A stretch of DNA of 64,000 nucleotides. Origin: Leptospiraceae bacterium. Lineage in GTDB: Bacteria; Spirochaetota; Leptospiria; Leptospirales; Leptospiraceae. The notes below the pieces were generated by a model. The model saw nothing but the letters and a program-made list of their open reading frames with translations, made no database searches and had not been told where the DNA came from. The number at the start of each line of letters is the position of its first letter. Position 1 is the stretch's first letter. The DNA lies in the NCBI GenBank assembly GCA_024233835.1, contig JACKPC010000001.1, forward strand, positions 372,001 to 436,000, read 5' to 3'. Shown here piece after piece: positions 16,577 through 25,725 of the stretch. A program made the position numbers and the translations under genes.

Positions 16577-17437
16577 TTACTTTGATTGCTTTTTTAGAAA
16601 ACTAATAAATTTGGTATCACATTTTTTTTGAGCTATTTGAAGGGGAGTTTTATCATCTATGGGAAGTTCATAATCCATGTGTTCTGAGTTCATACTGGCA
16701 CCTGCATTCAGTAAGGCTTTGCTAATTTTTTCATCGCAATTCATACTGGCAAAATGCAAAGGAGATGCGGGCATCATTTCTGTAAAATCAGCTTTTGAAC
16801 CTTTTTTTATCAGTTCCTGAACCATTTTATAATTTTTATTTTTAACCGCATAATGAAGGGCAGATTCATGAGATTTACGTTTAATATTCGGATCAGCCCC
16901 TTTATCTAAGGCTATGGACACGAGCTTATCATCGTTACGAAAAGCAGCCGTTACAAGAATCGGATCATGAAATCTATCCTTATCATTCACATGAACATTT
17001 GCATTAAACTTTTCTATTAACTCATAGGTGAACTGCTTTTTTTCGAGCAATACGGAATAATATAAAAGCTTATCCGGATCTCCACCATGTGTAAGTAAAT
17101 ACCTTACAGCAGTAAAGTGATTATTCCTTAGAGCAAGTTCTAAGGACAGGGGAGTTACCTGGGCCTTGTTTTCTAATAAAAACTCTAACATCTGCACATT
17201 TCCTGCTTCCGCAGCAAAAGCCAGGGCTGTATAAGGAATTTTTATTTTAGAGAAGCGATCTTCTAAGAGTAACTTTTCTTCTATTGAAACTCCGTCGGTT
17301 AGAAATTTTTTTACTTTTTCTTTCTCGCCAGCACGGACTGCATCAAAAAACAAAATATTTGATTTTTTTAAACCGGTACTTGCACAGGCGTTTATAAGAA
17401 ATAACAGGAAAAGAAACAGATAAATTTGGAACTTCAT
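16577..17437 (-). CDS. Ankyrin-repeat lipoprotein
   Basis: This 286-residue protein has the signal MKFQIYLFLFLLFLINAC, with the lipid Cys at residue 18. At least six ankyrin-like units follow from about residue 28, with typical phrases such as TALAFAAEAGNVQMLEFLL, SALHYAVKNKNYKMVQELI and SPLHFASMNCDEKISKALL. It is probably an envelope-anchored protein-interaction module. No enzymatic domain is present. It is preceded on its strand by the CCA enzyme gene, with 34 bases between them. Confidence 0.88.
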   Translation of the reverse strand: MKFQIYLFLFLLFLINACASTGLKKSNILFFDAVRAGEKEKVKKFLTDGVSIEEKLLLEDRFSKIKIPYTALAFAAEAGNVQMLEFLLENKAQVTPLSLELALRNNHFTAVRYLLTHGGDPDKLLYYSVLLEKKQFTYELIEKFNANVHVNDKDRFHDPILVTAAFRNDDKLVSIALDKGADPNIKRKSHESALHYAVKNKNYKMVQELIKKGSKADFTEMMPASPLHFASMNCDEKISKALLNAGASMNSEHMDYELPIDDKTPLQIAQKKCDTKFISFLKKQSK

Positions 17438-17471
17438 TTTATCTCCATGTAGGGGCTATTTTTAAAAATAT

Positions 17472-18752
17472 CTATATATATAAATAATTTTGCAATAAAA
17501 AATCTCTTAAGCTCTCTTTCGTATTCTTTTCCGGATTTTTAAGTACATAGTCCATACAACTATTTAAAGTATCCCCAATTTTTCTTTTTTCAAGAAGGGG
17601 TAGGAGTTGAACGACTTCATTCCCATTTATTTGTAAATCCTTAACAGATAAAGGAGGGTTTTGAGCTATAACTTCCTTTATAAGAGATTCCTCCCGGCTA
17701 TTTTTTCCATAGAAAGTAAGCTGAAAGCTGGTTACATACTCAATATGTTTCTCTTTTCCTGTATAAGATATAAAGTGATTCAAAAACCTTCTTGTGTCTT
17801 CTTCAGTGTGTAATTCTTTTAAGTTTCTCCACCTATCCAGAAAAAAGATACAGTCTTTCAGGTTCTTCTTTGAATATCTGAGATCTTTCAACAGGCTTTC
17901 TGAAATACTTAAGTCAAAGGCATTTTCTCCAAGAATAATATGAAGGAGTATTGAGAGTTTGATTCCGGGAATTTCAGTATTTGCTGAATCAAGCAAATCA
18001 AATAATCTCTCATCTGCTTGAATATTTAGTGCGACTCCGGTAAAAAGAGGAAATATTTCATTTTTTATTAATTCGCGAATACTTAGAGAGCTTTTCTCGA
18101 CTTTTAAAATTTTATTTAATTCATCATGAAAACGTTCTACCGAAATCTTTGCTGTTATAGAACGAGTTTTATAAATTGCCCGGTAAGTCGCCTCTTCAAT
18201 AGAAAAGCCCAGAGTAGAAATGAAGCGTAGGGCTCGAATGGGTCTAAGCCCATCTTCGGTGAATCGTTCTTCCGGTATTCCGATAGTTCGAATGATTTTA
18301 TTCTGAATGTCTTCTAAGCCGTTATGTTCATCAACAAATTCTTCTGTGAGTAAATCTAGTGCAAGAGCATTCATGGTGAAGTCACGGCGTTTTAAATCAT
18401 CACTCAGGGTTTCACCATAGATAATTGCATCTGGTCTTCTTCCATCTGAGTATCCTATATCGAGACGAAAGGTTGTAACTTCATAACCCTCACCATTTAC
18501 AATTACGGTAACTGTTCCGTGTTTAATTCCGGTATCAACTACTTTTCGAAATATCTTTTTTACGTCTTCCGGTTTGGCTGAAGTGGTAAGATCGTATTCG
18601 TACGGAACTTTTCCTATAGCCAGATCCCTTACAGAACCTCCTACAAGATAGCATTTGTAGCCAGCTTCATTTAGAGTCCGGGAAATAAATTGCAAATCTT
18701 CGAGGTTTTTGGGAGGAATTAGAATTATTGCGTCACGAATAGACTCAATCAT
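17472..18752 (-). CDS. cca: CCA tRNA nucleotidyltransferase / poly(A) polymerase family protein
   Basis: This 426-residue class II nucleotidyltransferase has the head motif YLVGGSVRDLAIGK at about residues 35-48. The two metal-binding acidic residues lie in YEYDLTTSAKP, slightly altered from the usual DxD pattern. RRDFTMNALALD is near residue 130 and the neck motif GLRPIRALRFISTLGF near 170. It adds or repairs the CCA end of tRNAs; the tRNA-Leu in this window lacks an encoded CCA. A poly(A) polymerase role cannot be excluded from sequence. It overlaps the upstream gene by 8 bases. Confidence 0.9.
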   Translation of the reverse strand: MIESIRDAIILIPPKNLEDLQFISRTLNEAGYKCYLVGGSVRDLAIGKVPYEYDLTTSAKPEDVKKIFRKVVDTGIKHGTVTVIVNGEGYEVTTFRLDIGYSDGRRPDAIIYGETLSDDLKRRDFTMNALALDLLTEEFVDEHNGLEDIQNKIIRTIGIPEERFTEDGLRPIRALRFISTLGFSIEEATYRAIYKTRSITAKISVERFHDELNKILKVEKSSLSIRELIKNEIFPLFTGVALNIQADERLFDLLDSANTEIPGIKLSILLHIILGENAFDLSISESLLKDLRYSKKNLKDCIFFLDRWRNLKELHTEEDTRRFLNHFISYTGKEKHIEYVTSFQLTFYGKNSREESLIKEVIAQNPPLSVKDLQINGNEVVQLLPLLEKRKIGDTLNSCMDYVLKNPEKNTKESLRDFLLQNYLYI

Positions 18753-19347
18753 AACCCTCTTCGATTTCTTTATTCTCTGCAGGTTTTGCTTCCTCTATTA
18801 CTTCTTGTGATTCAGATGGTGATACAGGAGTAGTTTCGCTATCTTCCGGTTCAGAAGGTAAGACAGGATCAGTTTCGGTATCTTCCGATTCAGGAGGTAA
18901 GACAGGACTTGTATTAGTTTCCTCGGATTCAGTATGTAATTCGGAAAAACTTTCTGTTTCTGTAGAAGTAAGCACTTCGACTTCTTCAGGCCGAGACTCT
19001 TCGATTTTTATTTCATCCTGCTGTTTTTTTTCTGAAGATTCCGGAGGCAGGGGAAGGCCTTCTGAAATCAGAATGTCTTTTAAACTTTCTCGAATAGCAT
19101 CAATGATTACTTCATTACTAAGGCGCCCGGATATCTCAATAGAGTTTTTTTGCTTATACCTTGTTGGCAGGTTATTGAGAACATCTGAAAAGAATTTTTG
19201 AAACCTCTCCTTATTCCAGGATATGGATCTATAATGACTTTCTATAAGAAGACCTTTCAGATGATTTAGAACTCTTTTTTCGTTGGAATTCTTTATTCCT
19301 TCAGTCCAACGGTTGATTTTAATAACTCTTTCTTTTTTTACTGACAA
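18745..19347 (-). CDS. Hypothetical protein with Pro/Glu-rich repetitive tail
   Basis: This 200-residue protein starts at TTG, overlapping the end of fur by 10 bases. The first 105 residues look ordered and basic (INRWTEGIKNSNEKRVLNHL, NKERFQKFFSDVLNNLP). The tail repeats phrases such as PVLPPESEDTETD, PVLPSEPEDSETT and PVSPSESQ. No family is recognised. Its position between fur and cca, with overlaps on both sides, suggests a co-translated unit. I can propose no function. Confidence 0.7.
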   Translation of the reverse strand: MSVKKERVIKINRWTEGIKNSNEKRVLNHLKGLLIESHYRSISWNKERFQKFFSDVLNNLPTRYKQKNSIEISGRLSNEVIIDAIRESLKDILISEGLPLPPESSEKKQQDEIKIEESRPEEVEVLTSTETESFSELHTESEETNTSPVLPPESEDTETDPVLPSEPEDSETTPVSPSESQEVIEEAKPAENKEIEEGYD

Positions 19348-19751
19348 TGCTTACACAGTCCCCTTATTAAGACTTCGACATTATGAACCTTATAACCTTT
19401 AATTTCTGAACTGATTTTTGGAAACAGCTCTCCTTCAAGGCAATCGATTTTACCGCAGGAGTCACAAACAATGTGTCCATGGCTCTTCACGCCAGAATCC
19501 TGTAGTTCGTAATATTTAACACGGTTATTAGAATGTAAAGATTTTACAATACTTTTGTCTTCAAATTCAGATAAGGTTCGATAAATTGTTACCCTATCCC
19601 AGTTTTTTTCGCTTGGAAGGTTTTGCATAATATCCGAGTGATTTACCGGCTTTTCTGCAACCGACAGCAATTTTAATACAGCCACACGATTTCTTGTAAC
19701 TTTTAGGCCGGCGTCTTTTAAGAGTTGCTCCAGCTTTAAAATTGCTTTCAT
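19338..19751 (-). CDS. Fur-family metal-dependent transcriptional regulator
   Basis: This 137-residue protein has the Fur winged helix in residues 1-80 (LKVTRNRVAVLKLL, DRVTIYRTLSEFEDKSIV). The dimerisation domain has HGHIVCDSCGKIDCLEG and ends CKHCQ, giving two CxxC pairs for structural zinc. It may be Fur, Zur or PerR; sequence alone does not separate these. It would repress metal or peroxide genes when metal-loaded. The 79 bases upstream are AT-rich, and I see no convincing Fur box there. Confidence 0.9.
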   Translation of the reverse strand: MKAILKLEQLLKDAGLKVTRNRVAVLKLLSVAEKPVNHSDIMQNLPSEKNWDRVTIYRTLSEFEDKSIVKSLHSNNRVKYYELQDSGVKSHGHIVCDSCGKIDCLEGELFPKISSEIKGYKVHNVEVLIRGLCKHCQ

Positions 19752-19830
19752 AGGAAAATTTTCTAAGATTTCTAATTTTTGTCTATAGAAATTTTGCTTT
19801 CTGAAGAAATAACAGAATTTATGTGGCTAA

Positions 19831-20169
19831 TTATTGTATCAATTCTCTCCAGATACTTCCATATTTAATGTCGAGATGAACATTTTTTTGAAGTAATTTT
19901 TCAATTTTCTCTTTTTTTTCTGATTCAATAATTAAGCGGGAATAGGGAAGATCAGCTTTCAGGGAAATGACTTCTTCAATTTCCTTTTCTGCTTTTAGAG
20001 CAGCCTCCTTACATTCCTTTTCATAGCGCTTGACCTTATGTTCTCCACAATAAGTAGATACAGCAAAATGGTCTTTTTCGCGCATAATTTTTTCTAATTC
20101 TATTTCTTCCTTATCTCCACAGGAAATAATAAGAAGACCTATCAGGGTACAGTATATTCCTTTTTTCAT
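19831..20169 (-). CDS. Small lipoprotein, unknown
   Basis: This 112-residue protein has the signal MKKGIYCTLIGLLIISCG, with lipid Cys at 17. The mature part is very charged and helical (EIELEKIMREKDHFAVSTYC, KYEKECKEAALKAEKEIEEV-like). A second and third Cys (about residues 41 and 53) could pair. No family is recognised. It starts 1 base after the stop of the upstream membrane-anchored gene and is therefore co-transcribed with it. Confidence 0.75.
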   Translation of the reverse strand: MKKGIYCTLIGLLIISCGDKEEIELEKIMREKDHFAVSTYCGEHKVKRYEKECKEAALKAEKEIEEVISLKADLPYSRLIIESEKKEKIEKLLQKNVHLDIKYGSIWRELIQ

Positions 20170-20170
20170 A

Positions 20171-21316
20171 TCAACTATATTTACTCAGGTATAAAATAAT
20201 CATTCCTATTGTCAGAAGTAAGCCGGCAATACTTACAAAAAATATCCAGTTCAACTGTAGTTTATCAGATACATCCTCAAAAAGAGCTGTTTTTTTGTCC
20301 TTGGGAACCGCGATTCTTACTTTTCTCTCCTCAAAAGCTTTTAGGAGTACGTTTTCCGGACCTTTCGCATAGATATAGTATTCTCCCTTGCTCATCTCTA
20401 TATATCGGTAAAATTTCACAATAAGTGGATGGACGATTCCATCTTCTCCTACAGCCCCCAGTCGATTGGCCCAGATTTTTTCCTGATCGGTTTTATAGGG
20501 CAGGGTAATAAGAATTTCCTGTCCTTCCCTTAAACGGGAAAATTCAATTCCGGAAACAGGTGATAAAACCGTCTTGCAACGAACTACGCTGGAAAAGCCC
20601 GATTCAATCTCTTCCATTTTTAATTCGGTCCCGGATTTAGGTGCAGGGATATCGGATGGAGGAGTTGACTCAGAAAGGGTATTGACTGAAGCTGAACTCA
20701 GAGCTACCCTGGGTTCAGTTAGAACCTTGGCCCTAATTTCTACTTTCTTTTCAAAAGGGCTTCGGACGGGTTGGATCTCCTTATTTAAAATGTTTTCCGT
20801 TCTAAATTTTAAACTGGAAACCATTTCTACATCAGCTTTAATGCTGTAATTGGGTGTCCGCAATTCTTTATGAAAGGCATTATCTAAAAGTACAATAAAG
20901 GAATCCGCATTCTTTTCTTTTTTCCAGAAAGGAATCAATCTTTCGATTTCAGAGCTGATAAAACTTCTGTAAATGATTCTACCAATAGTTTCAGAAATCC
21001 CCCGGTCAAAGTCTGATTTACTCGCATCAAGCATGCTCTTCAGGATGTTATGAAATTTTTCATAGGTATTTAATTTATTCAGAATAGGAGAACTACTAAA
21101 AACCGAGAAAATATCCAGTATTTCTTTTTTATAATCTGATAGCAGTACGACAATTACGCCGGTTTTATTTTCTATCTGGATTTTTAATTTGAGAAGCCAG
21201 GCATCCTTGATTTTATTATTAATTAAAAGCTCAGCCTGCTCTTCGGTAAGTACGGATTCCATTGCCAGTTCTTTTAAGTCCTGTCGATTTGGAAAATCTA
21301 TATTATCCACATTCAT
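20171..21316 (-). CDS. Tail-anchored hypothetical protein
   Basis: This 381-residue protein is soluble except for one C-terminal membrane segment at about residues 355-377 (WIFFVSIAGLLLTIGMIILYL). The N-terminal 170 residues are helical. The middle (about 190-230) is a Ser/Pro linker. Residues 235-345 are beta-rich (VSGIEFSRLREGQEILITL, MSKGEYYIYAKGPENVLL), possibly a PilZ-like barrel, though no RxxxR / DxSxxG motif is visible. I do not recognise the family. Confidence 0.7.
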   Translation of the reverse strand: MNVDNIDFPNRQDLKELAMESVLTEEQAELLINNKIKDAWLLKLKIQIENKTGVIVVLLSDYKKEILDIFSVFSSSPILNKLNTYEKFHNILKSMLDASKSDFDRGISETIGRIIYRSFISSEIERLIPFWKKEKNADSFIVLLDNAFHKELRTPNYSIKADVEMVSSLKFRTENILNKEIQPVRSPFEKKVEIRAKVLTEPRVALSSASVNTLSESTPPSDIPAPKSGTELKMEEIESGFSSVVRCKTVLSPVSGIEFSRLREGQEILITLPYKTDQEKIWANRLGAVGEDGIVHPLIVKFYRYIEMSKGEYYIYAKGPENVLLKAFEERKVRIAVPKDKKTALFEDVSDKLQLNWIFFVSIAGLLLTIGMIILYLSKYS

Positions 21317-21439
21317 GAATGTCCCTTTGTACTATTAAGTAGATTATAGAATCAATAATAAGACAAGAAAAAATGAAAAAAATTTACTAAATTAATTATT
21401 TTTTTTTTAACTTAATGAGACATATATTAGTCCTGATTT

Positions 21440-22249
21440 TTATTGAAGTAAAGAATCCAAAATCTTTCTTTTATATTCTTCATACTCTTCTTTTGTGATT
21501 AATTTCTTATCCAGTAATTCTTTTAATTCTTTCAGTTTTTGACTGCTGTTTGTTCCGGTTTTCTTTTCTTCTGCCGGTTTATCGAGGGGAGCCTGAAACA
21601 GGATAAGCCAGGAATAATTTATTTCAAGTTTTTTCTGTTCTTTGAATAAAGAAGAAAAACTTTCTCTTAATTCACAGGATGTATTTTGGGAATAATGAAA
21701 ACTGTCTTTCCACTTATCCTCATAGAATATAAGTTCTTCTCCTGAACAATAAATTTTCTTTTCTTCGGGTAAGGCCCAATCTTTAAATTTGAATAAATCG
21801 TCATATATATAGTTCTTATATATATCTTCCAATACAAGATTCCATTTATTCTCAGAATAAAATATCCATACTGATGTTCTAAAAAAACGTTTATATGGAT
21901 TTAACTTATCTTCTCGAAGAAAAATAAAATGATAAAAATATAAGTTGTCTTCTTCTGTATTTAAGGCATTCGATATTAAAGATAATTCAGTTAAATTAAA
22001 AAGCTTCTCTCTATTATCACCTATCATCTTCTGCTGGGTTCTATAAAGATTTTTTATAAAGTCAGTTAATATCTGTCTTTGTCTCTCATTAAAAGTTTGA
22101 AGCTTTGATTTAAACAGAGGAAAACTGGCAGGATAGGAGTAGATGATATAGTTATCCCCCGATAACAACACCTTTGCATTTTCTTTTTGTTCAAGACTTA
22201 CGCAGGCTGTAAAAAAAAACAAGATTATGATTTTCAAGAAATTCGACAT
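21440..22249 (-). CDS. Lipoprotein with C-terminal SHOCT-like domain
   Basis: This 269-residue protein begins MSNFLKIIILFFFTAC (lipid Cys at 16). The central 200 residues are unrecognised. The last 35 (KLKELKELLDKKLITKEEYE and on) match the SHOCT pattern, a short helical C-terminal domain thought to mediate oligomerisation. It is divergent from the TPR gene at 22319, and the two share a short AT-rich promoter region once the TPR start is corrected. Confidence 0.8.
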   Translation of the reverse strand: MSNFLKIIILFFFTACVSLEQKENAKVLLSGDNYIIYSYPASFPLFKSKLQTFNERQRQILTDFIKNLYRTQQKMIGDNREKLFNLTELSLISNALNTEEDNLYFYHFIFLREDKLNPYKRFFRTSVWIFYSENKWNLVLEDIYKNYIYDDLFKFKDWALPEEKKIYCSGEELIFYEDKWKDSFHYSQNTSCELRESFSSLFKEQKKLEINYSWLILFQAPLDKPAEEKKTGTNSSQKLKELKELLDKKLITKEEYEEYKRKILDSLLQ

Positions 22250-22318
22250 TATAAAAATAGGTTAAAAACATACAGACTCTTGGATCAAGAGAATTCTTGG
22301 ATTGGATGGAGAACCACA

Positions 22319-24286
22319 TTGCTTAAAAAATCAAATTTATTTATAGTAGGTCTATTTATTCTAACGCTTTTCTTTATATTTCAGGATCGACTCCGAGCTA
22401 ATACAATAAAAGAAGCGAAAATTGCTTATTCCAAACGAAATTTTGCTAAAGCTATTAAATTATTTAAAAGTTATTCAAGTGCGAATCCTTCTTCGGGTGA
22501 ACCTTATATGTATATGGGATATATATATGAATCACAAAAAAACTATCCTCAATCTATTCAAATGTTTCAAAGGGCTGTTGATTTAAAGCTTCCTGCTAAG
22601 AAGAAATTGACCTGTTATTTAAAAATTATTCTCTTTTATAAATACCTGAGAGCCTGGAACCATGTTATTCATTATTCAAATCGTTATCTGACTATGAGTC
22701 CGAATAATAAAAATATTATTAAAATACGAAGTAAAGCTTATGCACAAAGAGGAAAAGATACTCCGGTATTAGTATATAATAAAGATACCAAAAAGGAAGA
22801 GACAAAAAAAGATGATAAGAAGATAACAAAAGAACATAGCAAGGAAACAAGCCATAAAAATACTTCGTTAGCGGTAAAAACAGAAAAAAACAAAACAAAA
22901 AAGAAGGAAGAAACGGTAGTTATTAATACGAATAAGAAAAAAGTTTCAGAGAGACCAAAAGTAATTAAAAAAGAAAAACCTGTTAAGAAAGTTGTAAATA
23001 AAAAAAAGAATCATATAGCAGAAAAGAAATCTGTAAAAGTTAAAGATTTAGAATATTATAATAAATTACTAAGTCAAAAACCGGAAGATGAGAGTGCTCT
23101 CTGGTCAATCTCTCTTATCCATTTTGTTCAAAAAGAATATACTCTTGCTGATAAGTATCTTTCTTTTCTAAATGAAAAACACCCTTCCGATAAAATGTAT
23201 TTATATAAGCATGGTGTAGTTAAGTTGCGTCTCGGTAAACACGAAGAAGCTATCGATAAATTTCGTAAAAGTCTTCGTTTAACCGATGAAAGTGATGTTA
23301 GGCTTCTTTTTTCCTTACATTTGAATATGGGGAAGACTTACTTTGAGTTAAAAGATAATGGGATGGCCAGAGCTCATTTTGAACAAGCCTTGCAGTTTAA
23401 AGAACACTCCGGAGCACGTATTGCTATCTGTAAAATTGATTATACAGCTGCCCGCTATGAAAACGCATTGAAATCAACAGATTTAATTCTAAAAGAAACT
23501 CCGGATGAAACTTCAGCCTTGATGTACAGAGGATTATCCCAGCTTCATATGAAAAAAGAAGTGGAAGGATACAAAAACCTTTTGCTTTTTGAAGAAAAGG
23601 TTCTGAAGAGCTATAACCCTGTAACTTCCATACCAACTGAATACCATGAAAGTCTATTCTATTTGTCGAATTTCTATTTTTACAAATCTGATTATGAATC
23701 TTCTTCTAAATACTTATATACAATTGAAGAAATGTATAAAAATTCACTTGAATATTTATTTTTAAAAGGCAGGGTTCACTTCCATTTGAAAAATTATACA
23801 AGAGCAATTTTGGATTTAGAAAAACTAAGTGATAACTCAGAAGCTCTTTATTATATAGCTAAATCTTATGCGGCACTTAAAAACTTTGACAAATTAAAAG
23901 AATTTTTAAAAAAAGCTGCTGATAAAAAAGAAAGCTACTGGAAGGAAGCTCTGTCTGATAAAGAATTTGGTGAGTATCTCTCACAAAAAAAATACCAGGA
24001 CTTTATCGGTCGTAAAGGTATAGAGCCGGAAGTTAAAAAAAATGAGCAAGTCACAAAGTCTAATGAGACAAAAGAAGTAAAACTTGAAAATAAAACCGAA
24101 GACGTAAAAAAAGAAGAAAAGCAAAGCCCGATTCCGGAAAAAAAAGAGGAAAAGAAAGTTGAAGTAAAACCTCAAAAGCCACCTGAAAAAAAAGCGGAAC
24201 TTCCGGCGGAAAAAACAGATAATAAAACTCCCTCTGTCAATAAAACAGAACCAGCTGCTTCTAATAAGCAGCTGAGTGAAAAATGA
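22319..24286 (+). CDS. Membrane-anchored TPR protein with Lys/Glu-rich linkers
   Basis: I place the start at TTG 22319 rather than at the far upstream ATG (22187). The sequence GGAGAA (22308-22313) lies 7 bases before TTG, and this start removes a 63-base overlap with the divergent lipoprotein. The product (about 655 residues) opens with a membrane segment (KSNLFIVGLFILTLFFIF) and two TPR units (KEAKIAYSKRNFAKAIKLFK, GYIYESQKNYPQSIQMFQRA). A Lys-rich linker follows, then further TPRs from about 255 to 560 and a Lys/Glu/Pro-rich tail. It is probably an extracytoplasmic or periplasmic scaffold. It ends 3 bases from a convergent gene. Confidence 0.8.
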   Translation: MLKKSNLFIVGLFILTLFFIFQDRLRANTIKEAKIAYSKRNFAKAIKLFKSYSSANPSSGEPYMYMGYIYESQKNYPQSIQMFQRAVDLKLPAKKKLTCYLKIILFYKYLRAWNHVIHYSNRYLTMSPNNKNIIKIRSKAYAQRGKDTPVLVYNKDTKKEETKKDDKKITKEHSKETSHKNTSLAVKTEKNKTKKKEETVVINTNKKKVSERPKVIKKEKPVKKVVNKKKNHIAEKKSVKVKDLEYYNKLLSQKPEDESALWSISLIHFVQKEYTLADKYLSFLNEKHPSDKMYLYKHGVVKLRLGKHEEAIDKFRKSLRLTDESDVRLLFSLHLNMGKTYFELKDNGMARAHFEQALQFKEHSGARIAICKIDYTAARYENALKSTDLILKETPDETSALMYRGLSQLHMKKEVEGYKNLLLFEEKVLKSYNPVTSIPTEYHESLFYLSNFYFYKSDYESSSKYLYTIEEMYKNSLEYLFLKGRVHFHLKNYTRAILDLEKLSDNSEALYYIAKSYAALKNFDKLKEFLKKAADKKESYWKEALSDKEFGEYLSQKKYQDFIGRKGIEPEVKKNEQVTKSNETKEVKLENKTEDVKKEEKQSPIPEKKEEKKVEVKPQKPPEKKAELPAEKTDNKTPSVNKTEPAASNKQLSEK

Positions 24287-24289
24287 ATC

Positions 24290-24700
24290 TTATTCTTTTA
24301 TCTCATTTCCCGTAGAAAAACGCGGATTAGAAATCTCCAGCTTTTCTTTCAATGTTTGCTTAACCATCTCCCAGGAAATCTTATCTGTATTATCTAACTT
24401 TTCTATCCGTATTTTCTCTGAAAGTTTTCGATTTAAATCTTCGGCATATTTCATTTTTTCTATATATGTAGATTCTAAAGAAGGGAGATCCTGGTTCAAA
24501 TACCCGCTCAATCTTTTCAACTCTTCATTTAGATACTTTTCTCCATATTTTAATTCTCTGCTTACTACACCCAGCATATTCCAACTTACGAGGGTTTTAT
24601 ACGAGAGAAATTCATTGCCCTGAACTTCCGGCATAACTTCTTTTAGAAGAAGAGCCTGAATCGTTTCCAACAAATTTATTGCGTCCGGTCTATCCTGCAT
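24290..24700 (-). CDS. DUF6285-like protein of the acyl-CoA dehydrogenase/APH operon
   Basis: With the ATG at 24700 the product begins MQDRPDAINLLETIQALLLK, which is the opening I recall for DUF6285 proteins. The rest (LVSWNMLGVVSRELKYGEKY) also fits. Such proteins sit beside APH-like phosphotransferases and acyl-CoA dehydrogenases, exactly the context here. The function is unknown. The listed alternative start (TTG at 24706) adds two residues. The gene overlaps the upstream kinase gene by 11 bases and is the last of the operon. Confidence 0.75.
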   Translation of the reverse strand: MQDRPDAINLLETIQALLLKEVMPEVQGNEFLSYKTLVSWNMLGVVSRELKYGEKYLNEELKRLSGYLNQDLPSLESTYIEKMKYAEDLNRKLSEKIRIEKLDNTDKISWEMVKQTLKEKLEISNPRFSTGNEIKE

Positions 24701-25724
24701 TTTCAATCAACCTCATTGCTTCAAATTCCATTTCACAGCTACGCCTTCCAATGGCAGCAAGCTCAATTCCCCTGTCTTTTCCTGAGAGATGCCTTTCTGC
24801 CTGTCCTACAGAACCAATGGCCCAGCGTAAGTTTCCTATTACTTCCCAAAAAAGTACCCGATTGGCATCTACCGGTTCTTTTGCATATTTAGAATAAAGA
24901 TCATAAAACTCTTTTCTTGTACAAATGCCTCCTGCTTCCTTATTAAGACGACCAAATCTCCAGTCACGCATACAGAGCCAGGCTATGTCTTCATAAGGTT
25001 CACCCCAGTGAGCAAATTCCCAGTCTAAAATTCCTTCGAGGCCGTTCTCGGAAACCATGAAATTCCCGGTTCGAAAATCACCATGCACAAGAACAATTTC
25101 GTTTACTTCGGGTTTGTTCTTTTCTGCCCAATTGAGTATTAGCTCTATAGCCGGGTGGGGTTCTTTAAGCTTTGCAACTTCTTCTCTTAGAGTTTTAATT
25201 TCATCTGCCGCGTAATCCTTGTCCAACTTTCTACCGGCACCAAGGACTTTATGTAAATCCTCTTCTTTACAATCTGTAGGTTGTATGGAGTGTATCTTTG
25301 CAAGGTTTTCAGCTAGTTCATGGGGAAGGTTTTTTCTCGCTTTCTCAATAGTCCTATCTTTTACCAGATAACGTCCATTGGCCTTTCCGTTTATCCTTTG
25401 CATAACAAAAAAGGGATTGCCTGTATAAGATCCATCTTCTTCGAGCCAGTAGGGTCTGGGTGTTTTCACTCCTCTTTCATGTGCTATAGAAGTTACTCGA
25501 AATTCATCTTTCTTGGAAATACTTGCATACAGAGAAGCTCCCTTATCCGTTCTCATAACCAGCTCATGCGTTCCTTCCCATTCACCTGATGAAACCTCCA
25601 AACGAAGACTATAATTATCCTGGCAGGCTCCACCACCTCCGCTCAGGGAAATGAAATCCTGAATTTCAACCTGAGTATTTAGTCTTTTTTCTAAGTATTG
25701 TTTTAATTTATCCTGTAAGTCCAT
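24690..25724 (-). CDS. APH-family phosphotransferase (ACAD10/11-like kinase domain)
   Basis: This 344-residue protein has the protein-kinase-like APH fold. The catalytic loop VLVHGDFRTGNFMVSENG is at about residues 212-229 and the metal site GILDWEFAHWGEPYEDIAWL follows. The N-lobe is at 1-110. The family includes the kinase domain of ACAD10/11, which phosphorylates 4-hydroxyacyl-CoAs. Given the neighbouring acyl-CoA dehydrogenase, hydroxyacyl-CoA phosphorylation is a better guess than antibiotic resistance. It starts 1 base after the TetR gene. Confidence 0.85.
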   Translation of the reverse strand: MDLQDKLKQYLEKRLNTQVEIQDFISLSGGGGACQDNYSLRLEVSSGEWEGTHELVMRTDKGASLYASISKKDEFRVTSIAHERGVKTPRPYWLEEDGSYTGNPFFVMQRINGKANGRYLVKDRTIEKARKNLPHELAENLAKIHSIQPTDCKEEDLHKVLGAGRKLDKDYAADEIKTLREEVAKLKEPHPAIELILNWAEKNKPEVNEIVLVHGDFRTGNFMVSENGLEGILDWEFAHWGEPYEDIAWLCMRDWRFGRLNKEAGGICTRKEFYDLYSKYAKEPVDANRVLFWEVIGNLRWAIGSVGQAERHLSGKDRGIELAAIGRRSCEMEFEAMRLIENAG

Positions 25725-25725
25725 T

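Noticed and set aside
24690..25724. Considered an aminoglycoside-resistance kinase.
   Set aside because: The operon context with acyl-CoA dehydrogenase and DUF6285 fits ACAD10/11-type kinases; nothing supports a drug-resistance role.
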